Shown here: positions 5,288 through 5,838 of the stretch, one piece after another | Position numbering within the stretch: the first letter of the stretch is position 1 | How the letters are laid out: every line of letters starts with the position of its first letter | From: an uncultured Aliiroseovarius sp. | Lineage (GTDB): Bacteria > Pseudomonadota > Alphaproteobacteria > Rhodobacterales > Rhodobacteraceae | Length of the DNA stretch: 5,838 bases | Direction of reading: 5' to 3' | NCBI GenBank assembly: GCA_938023895.1 | Contig: CALJDH010000251.1 | Location: 1-5,838, forward strand | Translations under genes and position numbers: made by a program | The notes under the pieces: model-generated | Told to the model about the DNA's origin: nothing | What the model saw: the letters and a program-made list of their open reading frames with translations, nothing else | Databases searched by the model: none

Positions 5288-5838
5288 ATGGATTTCGCGC
5301 TGACCGAAGAGCAGACCCTTATCTTCGACATGGCCAAAAGCTTTGGCGAAGAAAACATTGCACCAAATTCCGAGAAGTGGGAGGCCGACGGCACCATCCC
5401 ACGCGAGCTGTGGCCGCAACTGGCCGAGCTGGGTTTTGGCGGCGTTTACGTGTCGGAAGAATACGGTGGATCGGGCCTGTCGCGCCTTGATGCCACGCTG
5501 ATTTTCGAAGCGCTGGCGATGGCTGATCCCTCGGTGGGGTCCTTCCTGTCGATCCACAATATGTGCGGCGGCATGATCGACAAGTTCGGCAAGGAAGAAG
5601 ACAAGCAGAAATGGCTTCCGGCACTCTGCTCGATGGAAAAGGTCTTCTCGTACTGCCTGACTGAACCCGGTTCGGGCTCGGACGCGGCGGCGCTGAAAAC
5701 CCGCGCGGAAAAGACCGCAGAGGGCTACGTGATGAACGGAAACAAAGCGTTCATCTCGGGCGGCAATTATTCAGACGTGTACGTCACCATGTGCCGCACA
5801 GGCGACGACGGCCCCAAAGGCATTTCGACCGTGGTGGT
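5288..5838 (+). CDS. Acyl-CoA dehydrogenase, isobutyryl-CoA dehydrogenase type (3' end beyond window)
   Basis: The first 183 codons are present, about half of a typical 380-residue FAD-dependent acyl-CoA dehydrogenase. The enzyme would abstract hydrogen from the alpha and beta carbons of an acyl-CoA and pass electrons to electron-transfer flavoprotein. Seen here are the N-terminal helical domain opening [22 protein letters not shown] at 57-69, the FAD/substrate motif [11 protein letters not shown] at 122-132 and [10 protein letters not shown] at 154-163 followed by VYVTMCRTG. The last stretch and the GPKGIS segment (175-180) resemble the ACAD8/isobutyryl-CoA dehydrogenase branch, which makes methacrylyl-CoA from isobutyryl-CoA in valine degradation and fits the nearby mmsA. 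Short-branched-chain or other acyl-CoA specificity cannot be excluded, because the C-terminal half with the catalytic glutamate is outside the window. GGGAGG (5277-5282) lies 5 nt before the ATG. Confidence 0.93.
   Translation, partial: MDFALTEEQTLIFDMAKSFGEENIAPNSEKWEADGTIPRELWPQLAELGFGGVYVSEEYGGSGLSRLDATLIFEALAMADPSVGSFLSIHNMCGGMIDKFGKEEDKQKWLPALCSMEKVFSYCLTEPGSGSDAAALKTRAEKTAEGYVMNGNKAFISGGNYSDVYVTMCRTGDDGPKGISTVV

Overview
The window looks like a piece of chromosome from an alphaproteobacterium, most likely of the Rhodobacterales (Roseobacter group). The base composition is roughly 60% G+C. Five genes are complete and one is cut by the right edge. The organism assignment rests on protein flavour and gene neighbourhood read by eye, not on a database search.

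Layout: positions 1-187 hold no gene I can recognise. They carry a perfect 16-bp palindrome and several nested complementary segments, so a structured RNA is possible. Three genes then lie on the minus strand, in transcriptional order: a LysR-type regulator (2196 to 1300, TTG start), a small tandem-CBS-domain protein (1207 to 773) and coaD, phosphopantetheine adenylyltransferase (679 to 188). The gaps between them are about 92 nt. I see no terminator in the gaps, so read-through is possible, although the CBS gene has a candidate promoter of its own. From 2382 the plus strand carries mmsA (CoA-acylating methylmalonate-semialdehyde dehydrogenase), a strong intrinsic terminator at 3902-3931, a YbdK/GCS2-family carboxylate-amine ligase (4014-5147) and the first 183 codons of an isobutyryl-CoA-dehydrogenase-like acyl-CoA dehydrogenase (from 5288).

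How the genes fit together: MmsA and the acyl-CoA dehydrogenase belong to the distal valine (isobutyrate) degradation pathway. The dehydrogenase would oxidise isobutyryl-CoA to methacrylyl-CoA, and MmsA would convert (methyl)malonate semialdehyde to propionyl-CoA or acetyl-CoA. The LysR gene is divergent from mmsA across a 185-bp spacer that contains overlapping A/T-rich dyads (2292-2315) suited to a LysR operator, so it is the natural candidate regulator of mmsA. The YbdK-type ligase sits between two valine-catabolic genes but is separated from mmsA by a terminator. Its substrate is unknown and its role there is the most open functional question. CoaD makes dephospho-CoA, the precursor of the CoA used by both catabolic enzymes, but a functional connection is only inference.

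I found no mobile element, CRISPR array, tRNA or rRNA. Apart from the left-edge region and the placement of the ligase, this is ordinary core-metabolism chromosome, and I see no clear evidence of a new defence or mobile system.
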